Source: Bacillus sp. Xin1 (lineage in GTDB: Bacteria; Bacillota; Bacilli; Bacillales; Bacillaceae_G). From it: a stretch of 64,000 bases of DNA. The stretch spans positions 1 through 64,000 of the forward strand of contig NZ_JABUAE010000008.1 of NCBI RefSeq assembly GCF_013314535.1, read 5' to 3'. This document shows positions 8,692 through 15,728 of this stretch, piece by piece (positions within the stretch are counted from its first letter, which is position 1; each line of letters opens with the position of its first letter). Position numbers and translations under genes: made by a program. The notes under the pieces were generated by a model. That model was not told the origin of the DNA, did no database searches, and saw nothing but the letters and a program-made list of their open reading frames with translations.

Positions 8692-8747
8692 AATATAGAG
8701 AAGAAGCCAAACAAAAGTCTATTTTTATTTGGCTTCTTCTCTATATT
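8692..8747 (-). terminator. Terminator of the XRE regulator gene
   Basis: A 20-bp near-perfect stem (AATATAGAGAAGAAGCCAAA and its complement) with a 16-nt loop overlaps the stop codon of the minus-strand regulator gene. Confidence 0.8.
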
Positions 8748-8979
8748 ATGTTTTATCCGATACTTGTATTTCTAATTCTTTAATTAATTGAGAGGGTTTA
8801 ATATTTAATGCATTAGCGAGTGCAAATACAGTATTAATTGTGGGCTTTCTTTTCCCTCTTTCTAAAAGACTGATATATGTTCTGTCTAATCCAGAATTAA
8901 ATGCTAATTCTTCTTGGCTCATTTGTGAGCTTATCCGATGTCGTTGTAAGACATGGCCAAAAGTTTGTTCTAGATTCAA
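8746..8979 (-). CDS. XRE-family regulator, C-protein-like
   Basis: A 77-aa protein that is almost entirely one lambda-repressor-type HTH domain: helix 2 in MSQEELAFNSGL, recognition helix in DRTYISLLERGKRKP, then NTVFALANALNIKPSQL. Size and sequence style match restriction-modification controller (C) proteins and related XRE switches. Its upstream region contains the palindrome GACTATAGTC (9040-9049), like the C-box GACTnnnAGTC. The same 14-nt sequence recurs upstream of the 178-aa gene at 23340, which suggests the protein regulates itself and that distant unit. No R-M genes are visible in the island. The function as a defence-module switch is inferred. Confidence 0.75.
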   Translation of the reverse strand: MNLEQTFGHVLQRHRISSQMSQEELAFNSGLDRTYISLLERGKRKPTINTVFALANALNIKPSQLIKELEIQVSDKT

Positions 8980-9039
8980 GAAACCACTCTCCCTATACTT
9001 ATAAAATAATTTTGGAAGAGGTGTTTCTTTTACTCTACG

Positions 9040-9053
9040 GACTATAGTCTACA
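9040..9053 (-). promoter_or_regulatory. C-box-like operator upstream of the XRE gene
   Basis: On the minus strand the sequence reads TGTAGACTATAGTC, containing the perfect palindrome GACTATAGTC. It lies about 60 nt upstream of the XRE start codon. The same 14 nt, in the same orientation relative to the gene, is found at 23258-23271. Confidence 0.55.
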
Positions 9054-9147
9054 AACTAAGTATATGTGCATAAATTATTAATAAAATAAACAATTAATGT
9101 GAGAAAAACAAAGTTAAGTGATGAAAAAATGCTGAAAATATTTGTTT

Positions 9148-9185
9148 GCAACCATTAAATCAATTTTTTTTGATTTAATGGTTGC
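9148..9185 (+). promoter_or_regulatory. ArsR operator 1 upstream of arsR
   Basis: Perfect 16-bp inverted arms (GCAACCATTAAATCAA and its complement) surround a T6 spacer. The inner core ATCAA-N6-TTGAT is repeated three more times around this gene. Inverted ATCAA-type half sites are typical of ArsR/SmtB operators. A structural hairpin is possible as well. Confidence 0.65.
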
Positions 9186-9216
9186 AGAAAAGTAAAAAAG
9201 CGTATATATTTTAAAT

Positions 9217-9232
9217 ATCAAAAAAAATTGAT
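9217..9232 (+). promoter_or_regulatory. ArsR operator 2, just before the arsR start
   Basis: ATCAA-A6-TTGAT with the same 5-6-5 spacing as operator 1, ending 14 nt before the arsR ATG and next to the ribosome site. ArsR bound here would block its own promoter or initiation region. Confidence 0.6.
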
Positions 9233-9246
9233 GAAAGGAACTCAAC

Positions 9247-9567
9247 ATGAAAGAAATAAAATTATACAATCAATCAACTCCTCAATCCTTTCAAATATAT
9301 GAAAAGAAGTTCAAAGCATTGGCAGATCAAAAAAGGTTACACATTTTGTACGAATTGTGCCAACGTGGAGAAACTTGCGTATGTGATTTAACTGGTGTTC
9401 TGGAACTACCACAATCAAAACTTTCATATCATTTAAAACTTTTACTGGACGCGAATCTTATTACAAAAGAAACAAAAGGAACATGGAGTTACTATGACAT
9501 TAATAAAACAGAAGTAGACGCACTATTATCTGAGCAATTATGCTGTATATTTCGTCCTATGTCATAA
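9247..9567 (+). CDS. arsR: ArsR/SmtB-family arsenic-responsive repressor (first copy)
   Basis: A 106-aa winged-helix repressor. The metalloid-binding Cys pair lies in ETCVCDL (Cys44 and Cys46) at the start of the DNA-recognition region, as in classical ArsR. The recognition helix is LPQSKLSYHLKLL. An extra vicinal pair, Cys99-Cys100, is near the C-terminus and may add a third ligand. Arsenite binding should release it from the ATCAA-N6-TTGAT operators on both sides of the gene. It is the only regulator adjacent to the flavoprotein-ArsN1 block; the second arsenic operon has its own ArsR. Confidence 0.9.
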   Translation: MKEIKLYNQSTPQSFQIYEKKFKALADQKRLHILYELCQRGETCVCDLTGVLELPQSKLSYHLKLLLDANLITKETKGTWSYYDINKTEVDALLSEQLCCIFRPMS

Positions 9568-9602
9568 TTTTGATTGGGACGAAATAGCATTTTAATATAT
9601 AT

Positions 9603-9626
9603 TAAATCAATTTTTTTTTGATTAAT
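9603..9626 (+). promoter_or_regulatory. ArsR-type operator 3
   Basis: TAAATCAA and TTGATTAA arms flank a T7 spacer between arsR and the flavoprotein gene. The spacer is one base longer than in the other copies. Confidence 0.5.
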
Positions 9627-9669
9627 ATTACATTTTCGATAAGCGATTAAATTTGGTATTCATTCTGGT

Positions 9670-9697
9670 CTTTAAATCAATTTTTTTTGATTTAAAG
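9670..9697 (+). promoter_or_regulatory. ArsR operator 4 upstream of the flavoprotein gene
   Basis: Perfect 11-bp arms (CTTTAAATCAA and its complement) with a T6 spacer lie 55 nt before the flavoprotein start. This marks a second ArsR-controlled promoter for the downstream genes. Confidence 0.6.
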
Positions 9698-9752
9698 AAT
9701 TCGATTAAGGAACTACACTTGCAAGTTTAGAGAAAATAAGGAGGATTTTTTT

Positions 9753-11144
9753 ATGAAATCTATTCAACTTTCATTCAAAGTACAAGAGTGCTGCGGAACG
9801 GAAAATCAAACATTACAAAACAATACTGATATGCAGGGATTAAAACAGTTACCAGTTGCCATTATTGGGGGAGGTCCTGTAGGTTTAGCTGCAGCTGCAC
9901 ATTTAGCAAAACATGGTGAATCATTTATCTTATTAGAAGCTGGAGAAAAAATAGGATCAAACATTCTTACATGGGGCCATGTAAGGTTATTCTCACCTTG
10001 GCAATATAACATAGATAAAACAGCTCTAGCTCTTCTTGAACAACATGGCTGGGAATCACCAGACATAAACGCATTACCAACAGGAAGAGAAATTGTAGAA
10101 CAATACTTACAACCGCTTGCGAATCTTCCGGAAATTAAACCATTTATCCATTTGAATACTAAAGTACGATCTATAGGTAAGAAAGATACAGATAAAATGA
10201 AAACAACGAATCGTGAAAAAATGCCATTCATGATCTATACAGAAAAAGAAGGTATGCTTCAAGTTTATGAAGCTAGAGCGATATTAGATGCTTCCGGTAC
10301 GTGGGGAAATCCAAATCCGGCAAATTCTAATGGTATCTGGTTGAAAGAAGAGCAATCCCTTAACAAGCATATTTTTTATGGTATTCCAGATATATTAGGA
10401 AACGAACAAAAGCGATACGCCAATAAGCATGTAGCTGTTGTTGGAAGTGGTCATTCTGCAATCAATGCTTTGTTGGAATTGGCAAAGCTAAAGGAATCCT
10501 ATCCAGAAACTAAGATTGTATGGATTATGAGAAAGCAACGTGTGGAAGAAGCATACGGAGGAGAGGAAAAAGATGCTCTTGAAGCACGTGGTACTTTAGG
10601 TAGCCGCATTCATCAATTGGTTGATGAAGGAAACATAGAAGTAATGACACCATATAAAATTCAATACGTAGCTAGAACAAAAAATGGAATGGACATTGTA
10701 GGTCATCAAGATGAAAAAGAAATAAAAATTACTGATATCCATGAGATGATTGTAAATACAGGGAATCGCCCTAACTTATCTATGGTAAGTGAAATACGTA
10801 CTTCAATTGATACTGCTACTGAAAGTGTAGAGGCGTTAGCGCCACTAATCGATCCTAACCTTCATAGTTGTGGTACTGTTCGCCCCCATGGTGAAAAAGA
10901 GCTTCGACACCCAGAGAAAGATTTCTATATTGTAGGTTCAAAAAGTTATGGAAGAGCGCCTACATTCCTTATGGCGACAGGCTATGAACAAGTTAGATCT
11001 ATAGTTGCTTACCTTACTGGAGATTATGAGGCAGCAGAAAAAGTACAACTTGATTTGCCAGAGACTGGCGTTTGTAGTGTGAATTTAAATCCTAATCCTA
11101 ATAAAGTTGATGATTCATGTTGTGGTACAGAATCTTGTTGTTAA
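9753..11144 (+). CDS. Arsenic-linked FAD/NAD(P)-dependent oxidoreductase with Cys-rich ends
   Basis: A 463-aa two-dinucleotide-domain flavoprotein. The FAD-binding Rossmann motif is IIGGGPVG (38-45) and the NAD(P) motif is VVGSGHSA (near 228). The overall layout resembles flavin monooxygenases and ArsO-type enzymes of ars clusters. Unusual features are a Cys pair at the N-terminus (QECCGTE) and a Cys-rich C-terminal tail ending SCCGTESCC, which may bind As(III) or pass thiol-bound arsenic to the active site. It follows arsR with an ArsR-type operator in front and an AAGGAGG ribosome site. Substrate unknown; oxidation or reduction of an arsenical is inferred from context. Confidence 0.75.
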   Translation: MKSIQLSFKVQECCGTENQTLQNNTDMQGLKQLPVAIIGGGPVGLAAAAHLAKHGESFILLEAGEKIGSNILTWGHVRLFSPWQYNIDKTALALLEQHGWESPDINALPTGREIVEQYLQPLANLPEIKPFIHLNTKVRSIGKKDTDKMKTTNREKMPFMIYTEKEGMLQVYEARAILDASGTWGNPNPANSNGIWLKEEQSLNKHIFYGIPDILGNEQKRYANKHVAVVGSGHSAINALLELAKLKESYPETKIVWIMRKQRVEEAYGGEEKDALEARGTLGSRIHQLVDEGNIEVMTPYKIQYVARTKNGMDIVGHQDEKEIKITDIHEMIVNTGNRPNLSMVSEIRTSIDTATESVEALAPLIDPNLHSCGTVRPHGEKELRHPEKDFYIVGSKSYGRAPTFLMATGYEQVRSIVAYLTGDYEAAEKVQLDLPETGVCSVNLNPNPNKVDDSCCGTESCC

Positions 11145-11153
11145 GGAGAATAA

Positions 11154-11191
11154 CTGTAAGGAGGCGCAATTTATATTACGCCTCCTTACAG
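11154..11191 (+). terminator. Strong hairpin after the flavoprotein gene
   Basis: A perfect 13-bp stem (CTGTAAGGAGGCG and its complement) with a 12-nt loop lies 10 nt after the stop codon. It has no T run, so it may be an mRNA-stabilising or partial attenuating structure rather than a full terminator. Confidence 0.5.
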
Positions 11192-11223
11192 AATAATTAA
11201 GCTTGAAAGGAGAACACAATGAA

Positions 11224-11427
11224 ATGGTTATTAATCATGCGGGTAATTTAAAAAAAGACTATTTTGTATCCTATATAAGATTAATAATGAATGCCCACCA
11301 ATGTAATGTTGAAAATGCAAAAGATTATGTTTTTCAAAATATGTTCAGACTCGAAAAAAACAGTTTAGGAAAGAAAACTTATCAGAGTTTCCTTGAAGCT
11401 TATCAAGAATTGAAACAACCTAATTAA
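11224..11427 (+). CDS. Small protein in the arsenic block, unknown function
   Basis: A 67-aa basic, probably helical protein. I placed the start at the ATG at 11224, ten nt after AAGGAGAA; an upstream TTG would add 7 residues. No family is recognised, and there is no signal peptide or membrane segment. One Cys lies in NAHQCNVENA. It sits between the Cys-rich flavoprotein and the ArsN1-like acetyltransferase, so it may belong to the same arsenic unit. Confidence 0.45.
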   Translation: MVINHAGNLKKDYFVSYIRLIMNAHQCNVENAKDYVFQNMFRLEKNSLGKKTYQSFLEAYQELKQPN

Positions 11428-11486
11428 ATTAATAAATTTTATAAGAAATTTATGAGATAAATAAGAGATGTTAGGGGGAGATATGT

Positions 11487-11981
11487 ATGGGGATTAGGAG
11501 AGCAACCGAACAAGATGTACAAGAAATTATGGCTATTTATAATGAGGGTATCGAGGATCGTATTGCAACTTTAGAGACAGAAATAAAAACAGATAAATAT
11601 GTGATGGAATGGCTGTTTCAAAGAGAAAATAGATATTCGGTAATTGTGATGGAAGAGAATTCACATGTTGTCGGTTGGGCTTCCATTAATCCGTATAGTC
11701 ATCGATGCGCTTATAGGGGTGTAGGGGAACTATCTATATACATAAAGAGAGAATATCGTGGAAAAGGTTTGGGGCAAAAATTACTTTTGGCTTTAGAAAA
11801 GACCGGAAAGAAAAATGAATTCTATAAATTTGTTTTATTTACTTTTTCTTTTAATAATCTAGGGCAAGGACTATATCGTAAAATGGGTTATCGTGAAGTA
11901 GGAGTGTTTGAAAAGCAGGGAATAATGGACGGCGAGCGTGTTGATGTGATGATTATGGAGAAATTATTATCTGAAGAATAA
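11487..11981 (+). CDS. arsN1: ArsN1-like GNAT N-acetyltransferase (arsinothricin resistance family)
   Basis: A 164-aa GNAT-fold protein. The acetyl-CoA pyrophosphate loop is REYRGKGLGQKLL (near residue 92), and the N-terminal IRRATEQDVQEIMAIYNEGI is typical of the PAT/ArsN1 branch. Members acetylate the amino group of phosphinothricin or of the arsenical antibiotic arsinothricin. Location next to arsR and a flavoprotein in an arsenic block favours ArsN1 over a herbicide-type PAT, but substrate choice cannot be settled by eye. The ribosome site is GGGGGAG. A bidirectional terminator follows. Confidence 0.8.
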   Translation: MGIRRATEQDVQEIMAIYNEGIEDRIATLETEIKTDKYVMEWLFQRENRYSVIVMEENSHVVGWASINPYSHRCAYRGVGELSIYIKREYRGKGLGQKLLLALEKTGKKNEFYKFVLFTFSFNNLGQGLYRKMGYREVGVFEKQGIMDGERVDVMIMEKLLSEE

Positions 11982-12005
11982 ACAATATTGTATCAAAAGT
12001 TTATA

Positions 12006-12055
12006 AAAAAGGTATTTACAAAATTGGATGAAATGACTATGTAAATACCTCTTTA
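12006..12055. terminator. Bidirectional terminator between arsN1 and the GIY-YIG gene
   Basis: Perfect 11-bp arms (AGGTATTTACA and its complement) with a 19-nt loop; A-rich on the left and T-rich on the right. It serves the two convergent genes. Confidence 0.65.
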
Positions 12056-12106
12056 TTATGTAGTTATTTACCATTTCTCATTTTAGCAATCAAATGAAAA
12101 AATCTG

Positions 12107-12853
12107 TTAGTATCTATCGATGTATTTTAGAACGTCAACTAAATGATATACGTCATACCCTTTAGTTTTATAGGTGAAATAACTCTCGTAAGTAATTTGA
12201 CCATAAAAGATTAGACTCTTAGCAGATTTGGCAGGGGATTTGTAAGTCTTTCCACCCTTTTTCTCTATAAAATCATTTACCTTTTGGATTAGAGGTTTTA
12301 CTATATCTTCAGTTTTTTCTTGATTAACAAATCCATTAATTGAATCGTCATATAATGGAGCAATTCCATAAAAAGTTGTCTTGTAAATATGGGATTTTAA
12401 AAGCTTCTCCATGTCAATTTCATCGTAATGGACATCTTCCTTTTGAAAGTAATACTTATCTACTCTACTTACTTTAATAACAGGAGTTTTCATAAATTCA
12501 TAGTTATCTGGTCTTTCATTCGCACCGAGGGCATTTGGAGCTATCACGTTTGTTAAAACATGGCCCTCTTTTTCTCTTTGACTGAATAAGCTCTCTTCTA
12601 AGATTAATGCTTCATATTCAGTTAGATTTTCTTTCACAAAACGAGTGTCACAATCATAGTGATTTTTAACGCTTAAAAAGTACGGATTATTTTTCTCTTG
12701 CTTATAACGTTGTCCTTTACCTTTACCAATATAAAAGACTTGGTTCGTTTCTTTAATAAACCATTCATAAACATAATATACTGGTTCAGCACTTAATCCT
12801 GACTCATCTGGAACCGTTGTAATTTTAAAATCGTTACCAATAGTAATTTTCAT
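12107..12853 (-). CDS. GIY-YIG nuclease-domain protein
   Basis: A 248-aa protein. The start is the ATG at 12853, six nt after AAAGGGGG. Residues 25-45 hold the GIY-YIG signature in variant form: VYYVYEW, then FYIGKGKGQRY, with the catalytic Tyr and Arg positions retained and a likely Glu in EALILEESL. The domain occupies about residues 22-115. The C-terminal half is unrecognised. GIY-YIG proteins are endonucleases found in homing elements, repair and defence. This stand-alone gene in island cargo, convergent with arsN1, could be a defence nuclease, but no partner gene supports that. Confidence 0.7.
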   Translation of the reverse strand: MKITIGNDFKITTVPDESGLSAEPVYYVYEWFIKETNQVFYIGKGKGQRYKQEKNNPYFLSVKNHYDCDTRFVKENLTEYEALILEESLFSQREKEGHVLTNVIAPNALGANERPDNYEFMKTPVIKVSRVDKYYFQKEDVHYDEIDMEKLLKSHIYKTTFYGIAPLYDDSINGFVNQEKTEDIVKPLIQKVNDFIEKKGGKTYKSPAKSAKSLIFYGQITYESYFTYKTKGYDVYHLVDVLKYIDRY

Positions 12854-13051
12854 ACGCAACCCCCTTTTAGGTATATTTTACCACAAAAAACCATAATCAT
12901 TTATGCATGTATTGCTATGGTACGATTTCTTAGATAAATAGCATTGATAAAAATTTTTTGGTACCATTTATATAAATATATAATTATTTACTTATGATAT
13001 GGTTTTGAAAATGCACAAGAATTATTTATTAAAAAGAATGGGGGGACAAGC

Positions 13052-13249
13052 TTGTTAGATCAATTGCTAATTGTGGGTATGTACCTTTTAATAATTTACA
13101 TGTGTGCATATGTTACGCTCGAATATCAGAAAAATAAAATTAGTAAGCAGCACTTTCCGATATGGTTAATTTTTATTTTTTTGACTGGGCCTATAGGATT
13201 TATTATTTATATCTTTTGGGATAAGAAAAAGAGTACAAACTTTAAATAA
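13052..13249 (+). CDS. Small two-helix membrane protein
   Basis: A 65-aa protein with TTG start after GGGGGACAAGC. It has two membrane segments (LLIVGMYLLIIYMCAYV and IWLIFIFLTGPIGFIIYIF) and a Lys-rich C-terminus. The second segment resembles the PLDc_N-type small membrane domain. Function unknown. It sits alone between the GIY-YIG gene and the second ars operon. Confidence 0.5.
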   Translation: MLDQLLIVGMYLLIIYMCAYVTLEYQKNKISKQHFPIWLIFIFLTGPIGFIIYIFWDKKKSTNFK

Positions 13250-13381
13250 GAAAATCTAATGTGAACTTTATGTAAAGGTAAGACTTTTTCGTTGAATATA
13301 TAAGCAAATAGTTATATACTTATTTCGGAAGTGAGAATAAAGTAACTTGAAGGAATAATACATTTTGTTTTTACACAACAT

Positions 13382-13397
13382 ATAAGCATATGCTTAT
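13382..13397 (+). promoter_or_regulatory. ArsR operator of the second ars operon
   Basis: ATAAGCATATGCTTAT, a perfect 16-bp palindrome, lies 27 nt before the second arsR start. ATAAGCA/TGCTTAT half-sites are typical of ArsR/CadC-type operators. A weaker related sequence (ATATAAGCAAATAGTTATATA) lies near 13300. It differs completely from the operators of the first arsR. Confidence 0.7.
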
Positions 13398-13423
13398 GTA
13401 ATTATAAAGAGGTAGGTGTAGAT

Positions 13424-13771
13424 ATGGAAAACACAGTTGTAGAAGTAACAAGAGTATCCCAATTACTGAAATTATTAGGAGATAAAACTAGATTAACAAT
13501 AGTATCAATCCTTAAGCAACGTGAATGCTGTGTCTGTGAACTTCTCGAAGTATTTGATATGAGCCAACCTTCTATCAGTCAGCATCTTCGAAAGTTAAAG
13601 GATTTAGGTTTAGTACAGGAAGAGCGTAGAGGTCAGTGGATTTATTATTCTTTAAATCAAGCAAGTGATTTATACACGCTTTTAGAAGATATTTTAGCGC
13701 ATGTACCAGACCAAACAGAGAAAATTAAACAAATTGTGAAGAGCAATCCTACACTCCGGTGTGGTTGTTAA
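13424..13771 (+). CDS. arsR: ArsR/SmtB-family repressor of the main ars operon (second copy)
   Basis: A 115-aa winged-helix repressor with Cys35, Cys36 and Cys38 in RECCVCELLEVF (the As(III) site), recognition helix in MSQPSISQHLRKL, and Cys113/Cys115 in the final RCGC. It opens the operon arsR-acr3-arsC-arsD-arsA and overlaps no other gene. Loss of DNA binding on As(III) binding would derepress the whole set. It is clearly diverged from the first ArsR and has a different operator, so the two blocks are separately controlled. Confidence 0.92.
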   Translation: MENTVVEVTRVSQLLKLLGDKTRLTIVSILKQRECCVCELLEVFDMSQPSISQHLRKLKDLGLVQEERRGQWIYYSLNQASDLYTLLEDILAHVPDQTEKIKQIVKSNPTLRCGC

Positions 13772-13799
13772 TAAATAGTTAGAGAGGGAAGTGAGAAGG

Positions 13800-14849
13800 A
13801 TGAGCAACACGGGGAAAAAACGTCTGTCTTTCCTAGATCGATATCTAACCCTATGGATTTTTCTTGCGATGGCAGTAGGAATTGGAGTTGGATATCTATC
13901 ACCTGGATTCGTTGATGGAATGAATAGTTTACAGGTAGGAACAACGTCTATTCCACTTGCGATTGGCTTAATCTTAATGATGTACCCACCGCTTGCAAAA
14001 GTTCGCTACGAAGAGATGGGGCGCGTTTTTAAAGATGTAAAAGTATTAGTATTATCACTGGTACAAAACTGGATTATTGGTCCTGTTTTAATGTTTGCTT
14101 TGGCTATTATATTCTTACCAGATAAGCCAGAATATATGGTGGGCTTAATCATGATAGGTTTAGCTCGTTGTATTGCGATGGTTATCGTATGGAATGATTT
14201 AGCGAAAGGTGATACAGAATATGCGGCAGGATTAGTAGCATTTAACTCTGTATTCCAAATGTTATTTTTCTCAGTATATGCTTATGTGTTTGTAACAGTT
14301 ATTCCAGAATGGTTAGGAATTGAAGGTGCTGTTGTAGATATAACAATGGCAGAGGTTGCAAAATCAGTGTTTATATATTTAGGAATTCCATTCATCGCAG
14401 GAATGTTAACACGCTTAATCTTTGTAAAAACGAAAGGACGAGAATGGTATGAAAAAGTATTCATTCCAAAGATTAGTCCAATTACTTTAATCGCATTACT
14501 ATTTACAATCATTGTGATGTTCTCTCTAAAAGGAGAAGTGATTGTTAGCGTACCATTTGATGTTGTACGCATTGCAATTCCATTACTCATTTACTTTGTA
14601 ATCATGTTCTTTGTCTCTTTCTTTATGGGCAAAAAAATCGGTGCAAGTTACGGGGTATCAACAACATTAGCGTTTACAGCTGGAAGTAATAACTTTGAAT
14701 TAGCGATTGCGGTAGCTGTAGGTGTATTTGGAATTCAGTCAGGTGCAGCCTTTGCAGCGGTTATCGGACCTTTAGTTGAGGTGCCAGTTATGATAGCACT
14801 TGTTAATGTAGCACTTTGGTTCCAACGTAAATACTTTCAAACACAATAA
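13800..14849 (+). CDS. acr3: Acr3-family arsenite efflux transporter
   Basis: A 349-aa membrane protein with about ten transmembrane segments. I chose the ATG at 13800, nine nt after GAGAGGGAA; a GTG three codons upstream is too close to that site. The conserved Acr3 Cys is at residue 124 ([18 protein letters not shown]), and the [19 protein letters not shown] stretch is typical of the BASS/Acr3 fold. It exports arsenite using the proton gradient. It is the pump for ArsC-produced arsenite and a possible partner for ArsA. Confidence 0.93.
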   Translation: MSNTGKKRLSFLDRYLTLWIFLAMAVGIGVGYLSPGFVDGMNSLQVGTTSIPLAIGLILMMYPPLAKVRYEEMGRVFKDVKVLVLSLVQNWIIGPVLMFALAIIFLPDKPEYMVGLIMIGLARCIAMVIVWNDLAKGDTEYAAGLVAFNSVFQMLFFSVYAYVFVTVIPEWLGIEGAVVDITMAEVAKSVFIYLGIPFIAGMLTRLIFVKTKGREWYEKVFIPKISPITLIALLFTIIVMFSLKGEVIVSVPFDVVRIAIPLLIYFVIMFFVSFFMGKKIGASYGVSTTLAFTAGSNNFELAIAVAVGVFGIQSGAAFAAVIGPLVEVPVMIALVNVALWFQRKYFQTQ

Positions 14850-14881
14850 AAATAAACAATCATAATAAAGGTGGAATTATC

Positions 14882-15286
14882 ATGGAAAACAAGAAAACAA
14901 TTTACTTTTTATGCACAGGAAACTCATGTCGTAGCCAAATGGCAGAAGCTTGGGGTAAAAAATATTTAGGTGACAAATGGAATGTACTTTCTGCTGGTAT
15001 TGAGGCACACGGAGTAAATCCGAATGCAATTAAAGCAATGAAAGAAGTAGACATTGATATTACGGACCAAACATCTGATATCATTGACCGTGACATTTTA
15101 GACAAAGCAGATTTAGTTGTAACACTTTGTGGTCACGCAAATGATGTATGTCCGACAACACCACCTCATGTAAAACGAGTTCACTGGGGATTTGATGATC
15201 CAGCGGGTCAAGAATGGTCTGTATTCCAAAGAGTTCGCGATGAAATTGGCGCACGCATTAAAAAGTATGCTGAAACAGGAGAATAA
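14882..15286 (+). CDS. arsC: Thioredoxin-coupled arsenate reductase ArsC
   Basis: A 134-aa LMW-phosphatase-fold enzyme. The P-loop CTGNSCRS starts at nucleophilic Cys11, and Cys83 and Cys90 in [10 protein letters not shown] complete the redox relay; this matches Cys10/82/89 of B. subtilis ArsC. It reduces arsenate to arsenite with thioredoxin as electron donor, feeding Acr3. A terminator-like hairpin follows, so arsD and arsA may be expressed at a lower level. Confidence 0.95.
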   Translation: MENKKTIYFLCTGNSCRSQMAEAWGKKYLGDKWNVLSAGIEAHGVNPNAIKAMKEVDIDITDQTSDIIDRDILDKADLVVTLCGHANDVCPTTPPHVKRVHWGFDDPAGQEWSVFQRVRDEIGARIKKYAETGE

Positions 15287-15301
15287 TTGAAAACAAAATA
15301 G

Positions 15302-15327
15302 GCCGAGAATTCTTTCTCGGCTTTTTT
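15302..15327 (+). terminator. Intra-operon terminator between arsC and arsD
   Basis: Stem GCCGAGAA/TTCTCGGC with a 4-nt loop and a T6 run. It lies between arsC and arsD, whose ribosome site follows directly. Partial read-through would lower arsDA expression. Confidence 0.8.
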
Positions 15328-15350
15328 ATAAAGAAGGGGAGAAATCAGAG

Positions 15351-15710
15351 ATGAAAAAGATTGAAATTTTTGATCCTGCAATGTGTTGTTCTACTGGAGT
15401 TTGCGGTCCAAGTGTTGATCCAGAGTTAATTCGTATTTCAGTTGCTGTTAACAACTTGAAGAATAAAGGAATTGATGTGACTCGTTATAATTTGGCAAGT
15501 GAACCAGATGCATTTGCCAATAATGTTGTTATTAGTCAACTATTAACAGATAAAGGACCAGACGTATTGCCTGTAACCTTGGTAGATGGAAAAGTAGTAA
15601 AAGAAAAAAGTCACCTGACAAATGAAGAACTTACACAATTAACAGATATAACAGTAGAAGAGTTGAGTCAAAAGCCAGTCGTACGTTTAAAGTTAAACGT
15701 GAAAAAATAA
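15351..15710 (+). CDS. arsD: ArsD arsenic metallochaperone
   Basis: A 119-aa thioredoxin-fold protein. The As(III)-binding residues Cys12, Cys13 and Cys18 are all present in AMCCSTGVCGPSV. ArsD hands arsenite to the ArsA ATPase and can act as a weak repressor. The C-terminal vicinal Cys pairs of E. coli ArsD are absent, as in many Firmicute versions. It lies 18 nt upstream of arsA. Confidence 0.93.
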   Translation: MKKIEIFDPAMCCSTGVCGPSVDPELIRISVAVNNLKNKGIDVTRYNLASEPDAFANNVVISQLLTDKGPDVLPVTLVDGKVVKEKSHLTNEELTQLTDITVEELSQKPVVRLKLNVKK

Positions 15711-15728
15711 AGAAAGAAGTGAAAGGCA

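Noticed and set aside
11154-11191. Riboswitch or attenuator in the first ars block
   Set aside because: It is a simple 13-bp stem with no conserved aptamer features; kept only as a hairpin.
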